64,000 nt of DNA, taken from Sulfitobacter sp. HGT1 (GTDB taxonomy: Bacteria > Pseudomonadota > Alphaproteobacteria > Rhodobacterales > Rhodobacteraceae). The translations under genes and the position numbers were made by a program. The notes beneath the pieces are model-generated. The model had not been told where the DNA came from. It did no database searches and was given only the letters and a program-made list of their open reading frames with translations. Shown piece by piece: positions 8,979 through 16,929 of this stretch (its first letter is position 1; every line of letters begins with the position of its first letter). The stretch spans positions 124,001 to 188,000 of the forward strand of contig NZ_BLWI01000002.1 of assembly GCF_013282155.1 (NCBI RefSeq), written 5' to 3'.

Positions 8979-10351
8979 TGTTTCTCTCTGTCTTCGATAT
9001 GTTCAAAGTCGGCATTGGTCCGTCCTCCTCGCACACCATGGGGCCGATGGTGGCCGCCGCGCGGTTCCTGGACCAGATGCGCGCGTCACCGTTCAAATTT
9101 GCAGGTTTGCGCGCGTCGCTGCACGGCAGCCTTGCCTTTACCGGTGTCGGTCACGCCACCGACCGCGCCACAATCCTTGGCCTCGCGGGTTTCACCCCTC
9201 AGGAATATGACCACGCGCAAGCCGAAGCCGTCTTGGCCGAAATTCACGAAACCAACCAGATCACCCTGCCGGATTTCGGCGCGCTAAAGTTCAACCCGAA
9301 AACGGATATGATCTTTGACTATGATCTGAAGCTGCCCGGCCACGCCAATGGCATGATGCTGATGGCCACCGATGCCCAAGGCGACGTCACCCTGCGCGAG
9401 ACGTATTATTCCATCGGCGGCGGCTTTGTGATGACCGAGGCGGAACTGGCCGCGGGCAAGGACACGGATGAAGGCGCGCCCGTGCCCTTCCCGTTCAAAT
9501 CCGCCGCCGAGATGCTTGAGATGGCCAAGACGTCGGGCAAATCCATCGCCGGTATGAAACGCGCGAACGAAGAATCACGCGGCGGTGCGGCGCATCTGCG
9601 CGACGGGTCCAAACGCCTGTGGCAGGTGATGAACGATTGCATCAATCGCGGGCTGGAGACCGGTGGCATCCTGCCCGGCGGTCTGAACGTCAAACGCCGT
9701 GCCAAGGGCATTCACGACGCATTACTGGCTGAACGCGGTCTGAACCAGCAAGCACCCCACACGATCAACGACTGGATGAGCGTTTACGCCATGGCGGTGA
9801 ACGAGGAAAACGCCGCCGGGGGTCAGGTTGTCACTGCGCCCACCAACGGAGCCGCAGGCGTGATGCCCGCGACCTTGCGCTATTACCTCGATCACGTGCC
9901 CGGCGCGTCAGAGGCGCATATCGAAGACTTCCTGCTGACGGCCGCAGCGATTGGCGGGCTTGTGAAATTCAACGCCTCGATCTCCGGTGCCGAAGCAGGC
10001 TGTCAGGCCGAAGTCGGATCGGCCGCCGCCATGTCAGCCGCCGGATTATGCGCCGTGATGGGCGGCACCCCCGAACAGATCGAAAATGCCGCCGAAATCG
10101 CGTTGGAACACCATCTTGGCATGACCTGCGATCCGGTCCGCGGGCTGGTGCAGGTGCCCTGCATCGAACGCAACGGCCTTGGCGCGATCAAGGCGGTATC
10201 GGCGGCGTCACTGGCGCTGCGCGGCGATGGCACGCATCTGGTGCCGCTGGATGCCTGTATCGAAACCATGCGCCAGACCGGTGCGGACATGTCTGAAAAA
10301 TACAAGGAAACCTCGCTTGGCGGCTTGGCCGTGAACGTGCCCAACTGCTGA
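8978..10351 (+). CDS. sdaA: L-serine ammonia-lyase (single-chain, iron-sulfur)
   Basis: A 457-residue enzyme that deaminates L-serine to pyruvate and ammonia. The N-terminal beta domain begins [23 protein letters not shown] and the C-terminal alpha domain carries the Cys residues expected to hold a [4Fe-4S] cluster: [23 protein letters not shown] and VQVPCIERN. Length fits the one-chain SdaA/SdaB family. It is translationally coupled to the preceding GST gene, an unusual partner that may reflect protection of an oxygen-sensitive cluster (inference). Confidence 0.96.
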   Translation: MFLSVFDMFKVGIGPSSSHTMGPMVAAARFLDQMRASPFKFAGLRASLHGSLAFTGVGHATDRATILGLAGFTPQEYDHAQAEAVLAEIHETNQITLPDFGALKFNPKTDMIFDYDLKLPGHANGMMLMATDAQGDVTLRETYYSIGGGFVMTEAELAAGKDTDEGAPVPFPFKSAAEMLEMAKTSGKSIAGMKRANEESRGGAAHLRDGSKRLWQVMNDCINRGLETGGILPGGLNVKRRAKGIHDALLAERGLNQQAPHTINDWMSVYAMAVNEENAAGGQVVTAPTNGAAGVMPATLRYYLDHVPGASEAHIEDFLLTAAAIGGLVKFNASISGAEAGCQAEVGSAAAMSAAGLCAVMGGTPEQIENAAEIALEHHLGMTCDPVRGLVQVPCIERNGLGAIKAVSAASLALRGDGTHLVPLDACIETMRQTGADMSEKYKETSLGGLAVNVPNC

Positions 10352-10443
10352 TCTGACGCAGCGGCAGCGCGCAAAGCGGCGCTTGACCCCGCCCGCCCTT
10401 TGCAAGACGCTGACGTCTGTCAGGAAACGTAGGGAGCGACATC

Positions 10444-11124
10444 ATGGAACTGGAACAGGCAATGCTGGGGCGTCGCAGCATCAGGGGTTTTACCAAAGAC
10501 CCGGTGTCGCGCGAGTTGCTGGAAGAGATCATTGCGCTGGCCAACCGCGCGCCCTCTTCGATGAACACCCAGCCGTGGCATTTTCACGTCCTGACGGGCC
10601 AACCGCTCGAAAACGTCCGCGAGGGCAATTCCACCCGCATGTTGCAAGGGGTGCCGCCGGTCCGCGAAATCAGCGATCACGGGGCCTATGCCGGTGTGCA
10701 CCGCGAACGACAGGTCGACATTGCCAAACAGCTTTTCGCCGCCATGGGCATTGAACGCGAAGACAAGGAACGCCGTCAGGATTGGGTGATGCGCGGTTTC
10801 CGCCAGTTCGATGCGCCCGTGTCCATCGTCGTGTGTTTCGACAAGTCGCTGGATGACAACGGCACCATCGCGCATTTCGATCTGGGGGCGGTGACCTATG
10901 GTCTGGTGCTTGCCGCCTGGAGCAAAGGGTTGGGGTCGGTCATCAACGGTCAGGGGATCATGCAATCGCCGGTCGTGCGTGAACATGCGCAAATCCCCGA
11001 CGATCAGGTGATCATGACCTGTGTGGCGCTTGGGTGGCCGGATGAAAGTTTCTCGGCGAATGACGTGAAATCGGTGCGCCGCCCCGTTGACGCTGTGGCG
11101 CGGTTCGTGGGCTTTGACAGCTGA
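10444..11124 (+). CDS. Nitroreductase-family FMN oxidoreductase
   Basis: A 226-residue flavoprotein of the NfsB/NfnB superfamily. It has the FMN phosphate contact RRSIRGF (residues 10-16), the motif NRAPSSMNTQPWHFHV and a C-terminal GWPDESF segment; GLGSVINGQ completes the FMN pocket. Such enzymes reduce nitroaromatics, quinones or enones with NAD(P)H; the physiological substrate is unknown. It follows the serine dehydratase by 92 bases and is closed by a strong terminator. Confidence 0.88.
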   Translation: MELEQAMLGRRSIRGFTKDPVSRELLEEIIALANRAPSSMNTQPWHFHVLTGQPLENVREGNSTRMLQGVPPVREISDHGAYAGVHRERQVDIAKQLFAAMGIEREDKERRQDWVMRGFRQFDAPVSIVVCFDKSLDDNGTIAHFDLGAVTYGLVLAAWSKGLGSVINGQGIMQSPVVREHAQIPDDQVIMTCVALGWPDESFSANDVKSVRRPVDAVARFVGFDS

Positions 11125-11160
11125 AATCGGGCGTCCGCTTGATTAACTTTTTGCAGCCCA

Positions 11161-11207
11161 TTTCCGGGCGAACTGGCATCGGCCGCCGCCCGGAAAATAT
11201 ATTTTTT
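11161..11207 (+). terminator. Terminator after the nitroreductase gene
   Basis: TTTCCGGGCG and CGCCCGGAAA make a ten-pair stem with a 16-base loop, followed by ATATATTTTTT. It lies 36 bases past the stop codon. Confidence 0.88.
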
Positions 11208-11415
11208 GCAAGCATTTGGCCGCGCTTTGCTCATGCTTTGCGTCAGAATTAATTAACGTGAATTAATCTTGAACAGATGATTAAGGCGTCGGGGCGTGGC
11301 GCGGGGTTTCTTAACAGTTTGACCCTTTTGATTCCTGATCTGCCTTGGTTTAGATCAAGGGAAATCCACCCGCCGCAATGCCTTGCACGACACAGCTGCA
11401 CCATCACATTAGAAT
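11208..11415. promoter_or_regulatory. AT-rich spacer with an FNR/CRP-like box
   Basis: This 208-base convergent spacer has no gene that I can support. It contains repeated AATTAAT elements (about 11249-11269) and, at 11345-11358, TTGGT-TTAG-ATCAA, one mismatch from the FNR consensus TTGAT-N4-ATCAA and extended outward by CC/GG to a longer palindrome. No obvious promoter target lies downstream on either strand, so it may serve an unannotated small RNA or be fortuitous. Confidence 0.35.
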
Positions 11416-12366
11416 TTACAAAGATGAACGCGCCGTGACCTCATAACCGCGTTCTTCGGGCTCATCATCGACCAATTCCTGTGGAAACCCGTCCGCCAGT
11501 ATTTTCAGGCCCGTCGCGTCCTCCAGCCGTTCTATTATCCGGTCGGATTGTGCGCGCTCCCCATAGCGTTTTTGCCCGTCTGTCATGATGTCGATGATCA
11601 GCGGGGATACTTCCAAGGGAACCGCGAAATCATCCGCAAGCTTTTGAAAAAGCCCGATATCCTTTTGGATCAGGTCCATGGTAAAGTTCACGTCCCGCGA
11701 CCCCGACAGGATCAGCTGGCTTTCGGTTTCATGGACAAAGGACGTGCCGGAAGACATCGCGATGGCCTGATAGGTTGTCGCCAAATCCATGCCTGCGGCT
11801 TTCATCACCGTCATCGCCTCGCAGACCGAGATCAGGTTCACGGTCGCAAGGTAATTCGTCATCACCTTGAGAACCGAGGCTGTGCCGATATCCCCGGTAT
11901 GCAAAACGCGCCGCCCCATCAGCGTCAGCAATGGCAGGATGCGATCGAACGTGGGTCTGTCACAGGCGGCGAAAATGCTGATGTTGCCGGTATCGGCACG
12001 GTGACAGCCGCCTGAAACCGGGCAATCGACCGCAGCACCGCCCGCCGCGATCACCTCAGCGCCAAGGCGCTTGATCTCGGCGGCATCTGTCGTCGACATC
12101 TCCATCCAGATCTTGCCGGGGCCGACATGGGGCAGCATTTCTGTTACCACCGCCGCCGATGCCGCCGGGCTGGGCAGGCAGGTGATCACCACATCGCAGG
12201 TCTGCATCAGATCGGCAGGCGATGCGCCATCCTTGGCCCCCGCCGCCACCTTGGCCGCCACAAAATCAGCATTCAGATCATGAACATAAAGGTCCACGCC
12301 GTTGCGCAGCAAACTGCCCGAGAGCTTGCCGCCCACATTGCCCAACCCGATAAACCCAACTTTCAT
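11416..12366 (-). CDS. NAD(P)-dependent beta-hydroxyacid dehydrogenase (3-hydroxyisobutyrate dehydrogenase-like)
   Basis: A 316-residue oxidoreductase starting MKVGFIGLGNVGGKLSGSLL, the Rossmann dinucleotide site of the HIBADH/tartronate semialdehyde reductase family. DCPVSGGCHRAD is the substrate-binding motif and the catalytic Lys is expected in SVLKVMTNYLATVNL. The C-terminal all-helical domain is complete. The frame is open further upstream, but only this ATG gives the Rossmann start, and upstream lies the divergent pirin promoter. Family members oxidise 3-hydroxyisobutyrate, 2-hydroxy-3-oxopropionate or related acids; the exact substrate cannot be read. Confidence 0.87.
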   Translation of the reverse strand: MKVGFIGLGNVGGKLSGSLLRNGVDLYVHDLNADFVAAKVAAGAKDGASPADLMQTCDVVITCLPSPAASAAVVTEMLPHVGPGKIWMEMSTTDAAEIKRLGAEVIAAGGAAVDCPVSGGCHRADTGNISIFAACDRPTFDRILPLLTLMGRRVLHTGDIGTASVLKVMTNYLATVNLISVCEAMTVMKAAGMDLATTYQAIAMSSGTSFVHETESQLILSGSRDVNFTMDLIQKDIGLFQKLADDFAVPLEVSPLIIDIMTDGQKRYGERAQSDRIIERLEDATGLKILADGFPQELVDDEPEERGYEVTARSSL

Positions 12367-12519
12367 CTGCCTGCTCCCCTTTAAAGTTAACGATAGGTGA
12401 ACCGCCCCAACCCCGACAGGTCGCGCCTGTTTGCGACACCTGCCCCGCTGACTGCGCAAAGGTGCGGATTTGCACAGATTTGGTTCGCGACTGCGATATT
12501 GCGAGACAGGCGGCACGAC

Positions 12520-12546
12520 CCTATCTTCATCCCAACCCATGATAGG
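12520..12546 (+). repeat. Inverted repeat in the pirin leader
   Basis: CCTATC and GATAGG flank a 15-base spacer directly ahead of the pirin ribosome site (GGAGAG). It could be an operator or a leader hairpin that affects translation. Confidence 0.3.
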
Positions 12547-12555
12547 AGAGCGACA

Positions 12556-13467
12556 ATGTCCCTCAGACCCACACTCGAGACCCGCGCGGCTGTTCCCACC
12601 CTTGAGGGGGCGGGCGTCAAGCTGCACCGCGCATTTGGCTTTCAGGACCCAAGCGAGCTGGACCCTTTTTTGCTGTTTGACGATTTCCGCAACGAACGCC
12701 CGCAGGATTTCGAACGTGGTTTTCCGTGGCATCCCCACCGCGGCATCGAAACAATCACCTATGTGCTGGCCGGCACGGTTGATCACGGCGATTCGCTGGG
12801 CAATGTCGGCACACTGGGGGCGGGCGATGTGCAGTGGATGACCGCAGGGTCGGGCATTTTGCATCAGGAAATGCCGCACGGTAATGCGCGCGGCCAGATG
12901 CATGGCTTCCAGCTTTGGGGAAATTTGCCAGCCGCGCAAAAGATGACCGCGCCGCGCTATCAGGATGTCACGGCCAAGGATATTCCGGTGATCACCGATG
13001 ATGACGGCACCGTCGTCAAAGTCATTACCGGCGAATTCTGGGGCAAGACCGGCCCCGTCGATGGCATTGCCGCCGATCCGCAATATCTGGATATTACCGT
13101 GCCAGCCGGTGTCAAAAAGACTTTCAGGATCGACACCTACCGCCGTGCCTTTGCCTATGTCTTTGAGGGGGCGGCGGCCTTTGCAGATGCGTCGAAACCT
13201 TCTGGCGTGTTGCTGGAAAAGGAAATCGCCGGCGAAGAGGTGAACATCCGCGATCTGAGCGGCGATCGGACGTTGATCCGCTTTGGTACCGGCGACGAAG
13301 TGACCTTGCAGGCCGGGCCAGAGGGGGTGCGTTTCTTGCTGATATCAGGCGCGCCGATTGATGAACCTGTCGCGTGGCATGGCCCCATCGTGATGAACAC
13401 ACAGGCCGAACTGCGTCAGGCGATGCGCGATCTGAACAACGGCACGTTCATCAAAGCGGCCCATTAA
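12556..13467 (+). CDS. Pirin family protein
   Basis: A 303-residue bicupin. The N-terminal cupin shows the metal ligands in FPWHPHRGIETITYVLAGTVDHGDS and SGILHQEMP (three His and one Glu), and MHGFQLWGNLP is a pirin signature. Some bacterial pirins have quercetinase activity and others act as redox-linked regulators; the role here is unknown. The ATG at 12556 is chosen because a GGAGAG ribosome site lies 6 bases before it and the protein start (MSLRPTLETRAAV) matches the family. It is divergent from the hydroxyacid dehydrogenase gene. Confidence 0.93.
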   Translation: MSLRPTLETRAAVPTLEGAGVKLHRAFGFQDPSELDPFLLFDDFRNERPQDFERGFPWHPHRGIETITYVLAGTVDHGDSLGNVGTLGAGDVQWMTAGSGILHQEMPHGNARGQMHGFQLWGNLPAAQKMTAPRYQDVTAKDIPVITDDDGTVVKVITGEFWGKTGPVDGIAADPQYLDITVPAGVKKTFRIDTYRRAFAYVFEGAAAFADASKPSGVLLEKEIAGEEVNIRDLSGDRTLIRFGTGDEVTLQAGPEGVRFLLISGAPIDEPVAWHGPIVMNTQAELRQAMRDLNNGTFIKAAH

Positions 13468-13493
13468 ATCAACGGGGTACGGGCAGCCATGCC

Positions 13494-14081
13494 CTACCCC
13501 GACATCACCGATTTGCGCACCATATCCCAATATTGCGCAATGACCTGATCCAGCGACAGGCGGCCCCCGGCGCGGAACCATGTGTTCACCCCGGTAAGCA
13601 TGGCGATCACGGCAAGGGTCGCGATCTTGGTGTCAGCTATGGCAAAATCGCCCGTCGCGGCACCGCTTCGCAAGATATCTTCCAGACGGTCCTCGTATTT
13701 GCGGCGCAGCGCTTCGACCGTGCTGAAATTCTCGGGCGTCAGATTGCGCAATTCCATGTAGGAAATGAAAACCTCGTCCGGGCGGTCGGCGTGAAACCGG
13801 ATGTGAAAATCCACGAATTTGCGCAGCCGGTCCAGGGGGGAAAGCCCGATGTCATCCTGCCATGCCTCCAGGAGTTCTTCCATATGGGCGCAAAGCAGGG
13901 TGAAAAGCAGAGTTTGCTTGTCGGGGGTGTAGTTATACAGCGCCCCGGCCTGCACGCCGACCTCGCTTGCCAGGGCACGCATCGACACGGCCGCATAGCC
14001 ATTTTTCGCGAACAACCGCAAGGCGGCCTCTCGGACTTTGGGTCCGGTGATGTCTGAATGTGATCCGGTCGTGCGTGCCAT
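13494..14081 (-). CDS. TetR family transcriptional regulator
   Basis: A 195-residue TetR regulator with the HTH at about residues 12-57: VREAALRLFAKNGYAAVSMRALASEVGVQAGALYNYTPDKQTL. The remainder is the helical ligand domain. The AGALYNYTPDK recognition-helix end is like regulators of acyl-CoA and fatty-acid genes, but the ligand cannot be assigned. The ATG at 14081 is preferred to a TTG six bases upstream. A palindrome at 14095-14110 sits 13 bases upstream of the start and is a natural autoregulatory operator. Confidence 0.88.
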   Translation of the reverse strand: MARTTGSHSDITGPKVREAALRLFAKNGYAAVSMRALASEVGVQAGALYNYTPDKQTLLFTLLCAHMEELLEAWQDDIGLSPLDRLRKFVDFHIRFHADRPDEVFISYMELRNLTPENFSTVEALRRKYEDRLEDILRSGAATGDFAIADTKIATLAVIAMLTGVNTWFRAGGRLSLDQVIAQYWDMVRKSVMSG

Positions 14082-14094
14082 GATCAAAGGCTAA

Positions 14095-14110
14095 TTGAAC
14101 AAGTGTTCAA
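14095..14110. promoter_or_regulatory. Probable TetR operator
   Basis: TTGAAC-AAGT-GTTCAA is a perfect six-base-arm inverted repeat placed between the TetR gene and the divergent small lipoprotein gene. Size, symmetry and position fit the operator of a TetR repressor controlling itself and possibly the lipoprotein. Confidence 0.5.
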
Positions 14111-14160
14111 AGGCAAACCCCGCTTGCGCGAAAACCGTTGCTGGTGCATGAATTGACCCC

Positions 14161-14457
14161 ATGAACACTCGCGCCCTTTCCGGCCTTTGCGCCCTTGCCC
14201 TGCTGCTGCCCGCCGCTTGCACGCAGTTTCCGGCCCTTGATAGCCGTGCAACGCCTGAAATGCTGGCCGCGCAATATCCCGCTTTGGTGCCTGTTGATCC
14301 GCTTTTGGCGCAGGCCACTGCCGGTCAGGTTGATACGGGCCAGACCGAACAGGCTTTGGCGGCCCGGGTTGCCGGATTGCAGGCGCGTGCGGCCCGGTTG
14401 CGCGGCTCGGTTCTGACGGGTGTGGAAAAGCAGCGTTTGTCCCAAGGGCTGAGATAG
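14161..14457 (+). CDS. Small lipoprotein
   Basis: A 98-residue protein with a lipoprotein signal: hydrophobic stretch LSGLCALALLLPAAC with the lipobox LPAAC, so Cys20 would be acylated and the mature protein anchored to a membrane facing the periplasm. The mature part (about 79 residues) is Ala/Gln/Leu-rich and probably helical; no family was recognised. It is divergent from the TetR gene across a shared operator-like palindrome and precedes hom by 103 bases. Confidence 0.75.
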   Translation: MNTRALSGLCALALLLPAACTQFPALDSRATPEMLAAQYPALVPVDPLLAQATAGQVDTGQTEQALAARVAGLQARAARLRGSVLTGVEKQRLSQGLR

Positions 14458-14465
14458 GCAAATTT

Positions 14466-14504
14466 GTAACTGGCTGCGTTGCACGTAGGGTTTGAACCCG
14501 TTAC
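14466..14504 (+). other. Compound inverted repeat upstream of hom
   Basis: GTAAC (14466-14470) pairs with GTTAC (14500-14504), and inside is the palindrome GGGTTTGAACCC (14488-14499). It lies in the hom leader or promoter. It does not match a riboswitch class I know. Confidence 0.3.
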
Positions 14505-14560
14505 ATCGCCGCCATAGAATAGTCTTGGCGCGCCCGCGCATCATCTTAAAGGAACTGCAT

Positions 14561-15862
14561 ATGTCACATCCGCTTCAGTCTGGGCCACTTCGTCTTGGGA
14601 TTGCCGGATTGGGCACGGTGGGTGTGGGCGTTGTGCGCATTATCCGCAAGCAGGCCGCTTTGCTTGAGGCACGCACAGGCCGCGCGATCACCATTTCTGC
14701 CGTATCCGCCCGCAGCAAGGGCAAAGACCGCGGCGTGAACCTGTCGGACTACGCATGGGAGGACGATCCCGTCGCATTGGCCAAGCGCGATGATGTCGAT
14801 GTGTTTGTCGAATTGATCGGTGGCGACGAAGGTCCGGCCAAGGACGCAACCGAAGCCGCTTTGGCGGCGGGCAAGAATGTTGTGACCGCGAACAAGGCCA
14901 TGCTGGCGATCCACGGTCAGGCACTGGCAGAACAGGCCGAGGCCGCAGGCAAGAATATCCGCTATGAGGCGGCGGTCGCGGGTGGCATTCCCGTGATCAA
15001 GGTGTTGAGCGAAGGGTTGGCCGGCAATCAGATCACCCGCGTGATGGGCGTGATGAACGGATCGTGCAACTATATCCTGACCCGCATGGAAGACGCGGGC
15101 CTGCCCTATGAGGATGTGTTCGCCGAAGCGGACGGGTTGGGCTATCTTGAGGCAGATCCGGCGCTGGATGTGGGCGGCATCGACGCCGCGCATAAGCTGG
15201 CGATCCTGTCGTCGATCGCATTCGGGTCACGCGTTGATTTCAACGGCATTCACCTTGAGGGCATCGAGCGGGTCAGCATCGAAGACATCCGCGCGGCCGC
15301 TGGCATGGGCTACAAGATCAAATTGCTGGGGGTTGCCCAGATGACCGGTCGCGGGCTTGAGCAACGTATGCAGCCCTGCCTTGTGCCCGACACATCGCCG
15401 TTGGGGCAATTGTCCGGCGGCACAAATATGATCGTGCTTGAGGGCGACGCCGTTGGCCAGATCGTGTTGCGCGGCCCCGGTGCCGGCGAAGGCCCGACTG
15501 CCAGCGCCGTTTTGTCCGACATCTGCGATCTTGCCCGTGGCTGGCAGGGGCCGGTGTTTGGTCAAAAGGCCAGCACCCTGACCGATGCCACATCCGCCAT
15601 GTCGCAGGCCCCCGCAGCATTCTATCTGCGCATGGGTCTGCTGGACAAACCCGGTGCCCTGGCCAAGGTCGCGACCGTATTGGGCGAAGCAGGCATCAGC
15701 ATCGACCGGATGCGCCAGACCGAACACCGCACCGATCATGCGCCGGTTTTGATCGTCACCCACAAAACCACCCGCAACGCGCTGGATGAAGCCTTGACCG
15801 CGATGGCAGGCACAGGCGTCCTGGCGAGTGATCCCGTTGCCCTGCGGATCGAAGACCTTTGA
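14561..15862 (+). CDS. hom: Homoserine dehydrogenase
   Basis: A 433-residue enzyme reducing aspartate semialdehyde to homoserine for threonine and methionine synthesis. The NAD(P) site GIAGLGTVGVGVV is near residue 12, the catalytic-domain motif EAAVAGGIPVIKVLSEGLAGNQI is present with GLGYLEADPALDVGGIDAAHKLAIL, and a C-terminal ACT domain (LRMGLLDKPGALAKVATVLGEAGISIDRM) implies feedback control by threonine. The ATG at 14561 has AAAGGA eleven bases upstream and gives the normal family N-terminus. It is followed after 41 bases by glpX on the same strand. Confidence 0.96.
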   Translation: MSHPLQSGPLRLGIAGLGTVGVGVVRIIRKQAALLEARTGRAITISAVSARSKGKDRGVNLSDYAWEDDPVALAKRDDVDVFVELIGGDEGPAKDATEAALAAGKNVVTANKAMLAIHGQALAEQAEAAGKNIRYEAAVAGGIPVIKVLSEGLAGNQITRVMGVMNGSCNYILTRMEDAGLPYEDVFAEADGLGYLEADPALDVGGIDAAHKLAILSSIAFGSRVDFNGIHLEGIERVSIEDIRAAAGMGYKIKLLGVAQMTGRGLEQRMQPCLVPDTSPLGQLSGGTNMIVLEGDAVGQIVLRGPGAGEGPTASAVLSDICDLARGWQGPVFGQKASTLTDATSAMSQAPAAFYLRMGLLDKPGALAKVATVLGEAGISIDRMRQTEHRTDHAPVLIVTHKTTRNALDEALTAMAGTGVLASDPVALRIEDL

Positions 15863-15903
15863 CCCCGTTTCAACCAGACTGATTTCTAAAAGGACCGTTA
15901 AAA

Positions 15904-16872
15904 ATGACCTCTTCCGCCGAATTCAAAGACCGCATGTTGTCACTGGGCCTTGCCCGCGTCTCCGAAGCCGCTGCATTGGCATCGGCCAAGCTGATCGGGC
16001 GCGGCGATGAAAAGGCGGCGGATCAGGCGGCGGTCAATGCCATGCGCGAGCAGTTGAACCTGCTGGATATTGCAGGCGTTGTAGTCATCGGCGAAGGCGA
16101 ACGGGACGAGGCACCGATGCTGTACATCGGCGAGGAAGTCGGCACCGGCAACGGCCCCGGTGTTGATATCGCGCTGGACCCGCTTGAAGGCACCACGCTG
16201 ACCGCCAAAGACATGCCAAACGCGCTGACCGTGATTGCAATGGGGCCGCGCGGGTCCATGCTGCACGCACCTGATGTGTATATGGACAAGCTGGCCATCG
16301 GGCCGGGCTACGCCGCCGATGTGGTCACATTGGACATGACGCCTGCCGAACGCGTGCAGGCCCTTGCCGCTGCCAAAGGCTGCACCCCGCAAGACATCAC
16401 CGTTTGCATCCTTGAGCGCCCCCGCCACGAGGAAATGATCACGCAGGTCCGTGAAACCGGCGCGGCGATCCGGTTGATCTCGGATGGTGATGTGGCCGGC
16501 GTGATGCATTGTTCGGAACCCGGCACCGGCATCGACATGTATATGGGATCAGGCGGTGCCCCCGAAGGCGTGCTGGCCGCCGCCGCGTTGAAATGTATGG
16601 GCGGGCAGATGTATGGCCGCCTGTTGTTCCGCAATGATGACGAACGTGGCCGCGCCGACAAGGCCGGGATCACCGATCTGGACCGCATCTATACCCGCGA
16701 TGAAATGGTCACCCAAGACGTGATCTTTGCCGCGACCGGCGTGACCGGCGGGACCTTGCTGCCCGGCGTCAAACGCGAACCCGGCTGGCTGACAACCGAA
16801 ACGCTGATCATGCGGTCGAAATCCGGTTCGGTGCGGCGGATCAATTACCGCACACCGGCTGACCAGCACTAA
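15904..16872 (+). CDS. glpX: Class II fructose-1,6-bisphosphatase
   Basis: A 322-residue GlpX-type phosphatase that makes fructose 6-phosphate in gluconeogenesis. Metal- and phosphate-binding motifs are visible: GEGERDEAPMLYIGEEVG, then DIALDPLEGTTLTAKDMPNALTV and GSGGAPEGVLAAAALKCMGG. Length fits the family. The hom-glpX-recJ order with short spacers (41 and 57 bases) suggests one transcript; this grouping recurs in Rhodobacteraceae as far as I recall. Confidence 0.96.
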   Translation: MTSSAEFKDRMLSLGLARVSEAAALASAKLIGRGDEKAADQAAVNAMREQLNLLDIAGVVVIGEGERDEAPMLYIGEEVGTGNGPGVDIALDPLEGTTLTAKDMPNALTVIAMGPRGSMLHAPDVYMDKLAIGPGYAADVVTLDMTPAERVQALAAAKGCTPQDITVCILERPRHEEMITQVRETGAAIRLISDGDVAGVMHCSEPGTGIDMYMGSGGAPEGVLAAAALKCMGGQMYGRLLFRNDDERGRADKAGITDLDRIYTRDEMVTQDVIFAATGVTGGTLLPGVKREPGWLTTETLIMRSKSGSVRRINYRTPADQH

Positions 16873-16929
16873 GCAGACCAGGCGCAGGGCCCCTGCGTGA
16901 ATGATGGATAAAAACGGATCGAGGGATGC

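Noticed and set aside
12367-13083. N-terminal extension of the hydroxyacid dehydrogenase frame by about 239 codons
   Set aside because: It would run antisense through the pirin gene; the Rossmann start MKVGFIGLG at 12366 is the natural N-terminus.
14488-14504. tRNA T-arm-like sequence upstream of hom
   Set aside because: GGTTTGAACCC resembles a T-loop, but no acceptor, D-arm or anticodon stem can be built around it.
14458-14560. SAM or other riboswitch before hom
   Set aside because: The leader has inverted repeats but none of the conserved elements of SAM-II, SAM/SAH or related classes that I can recall.
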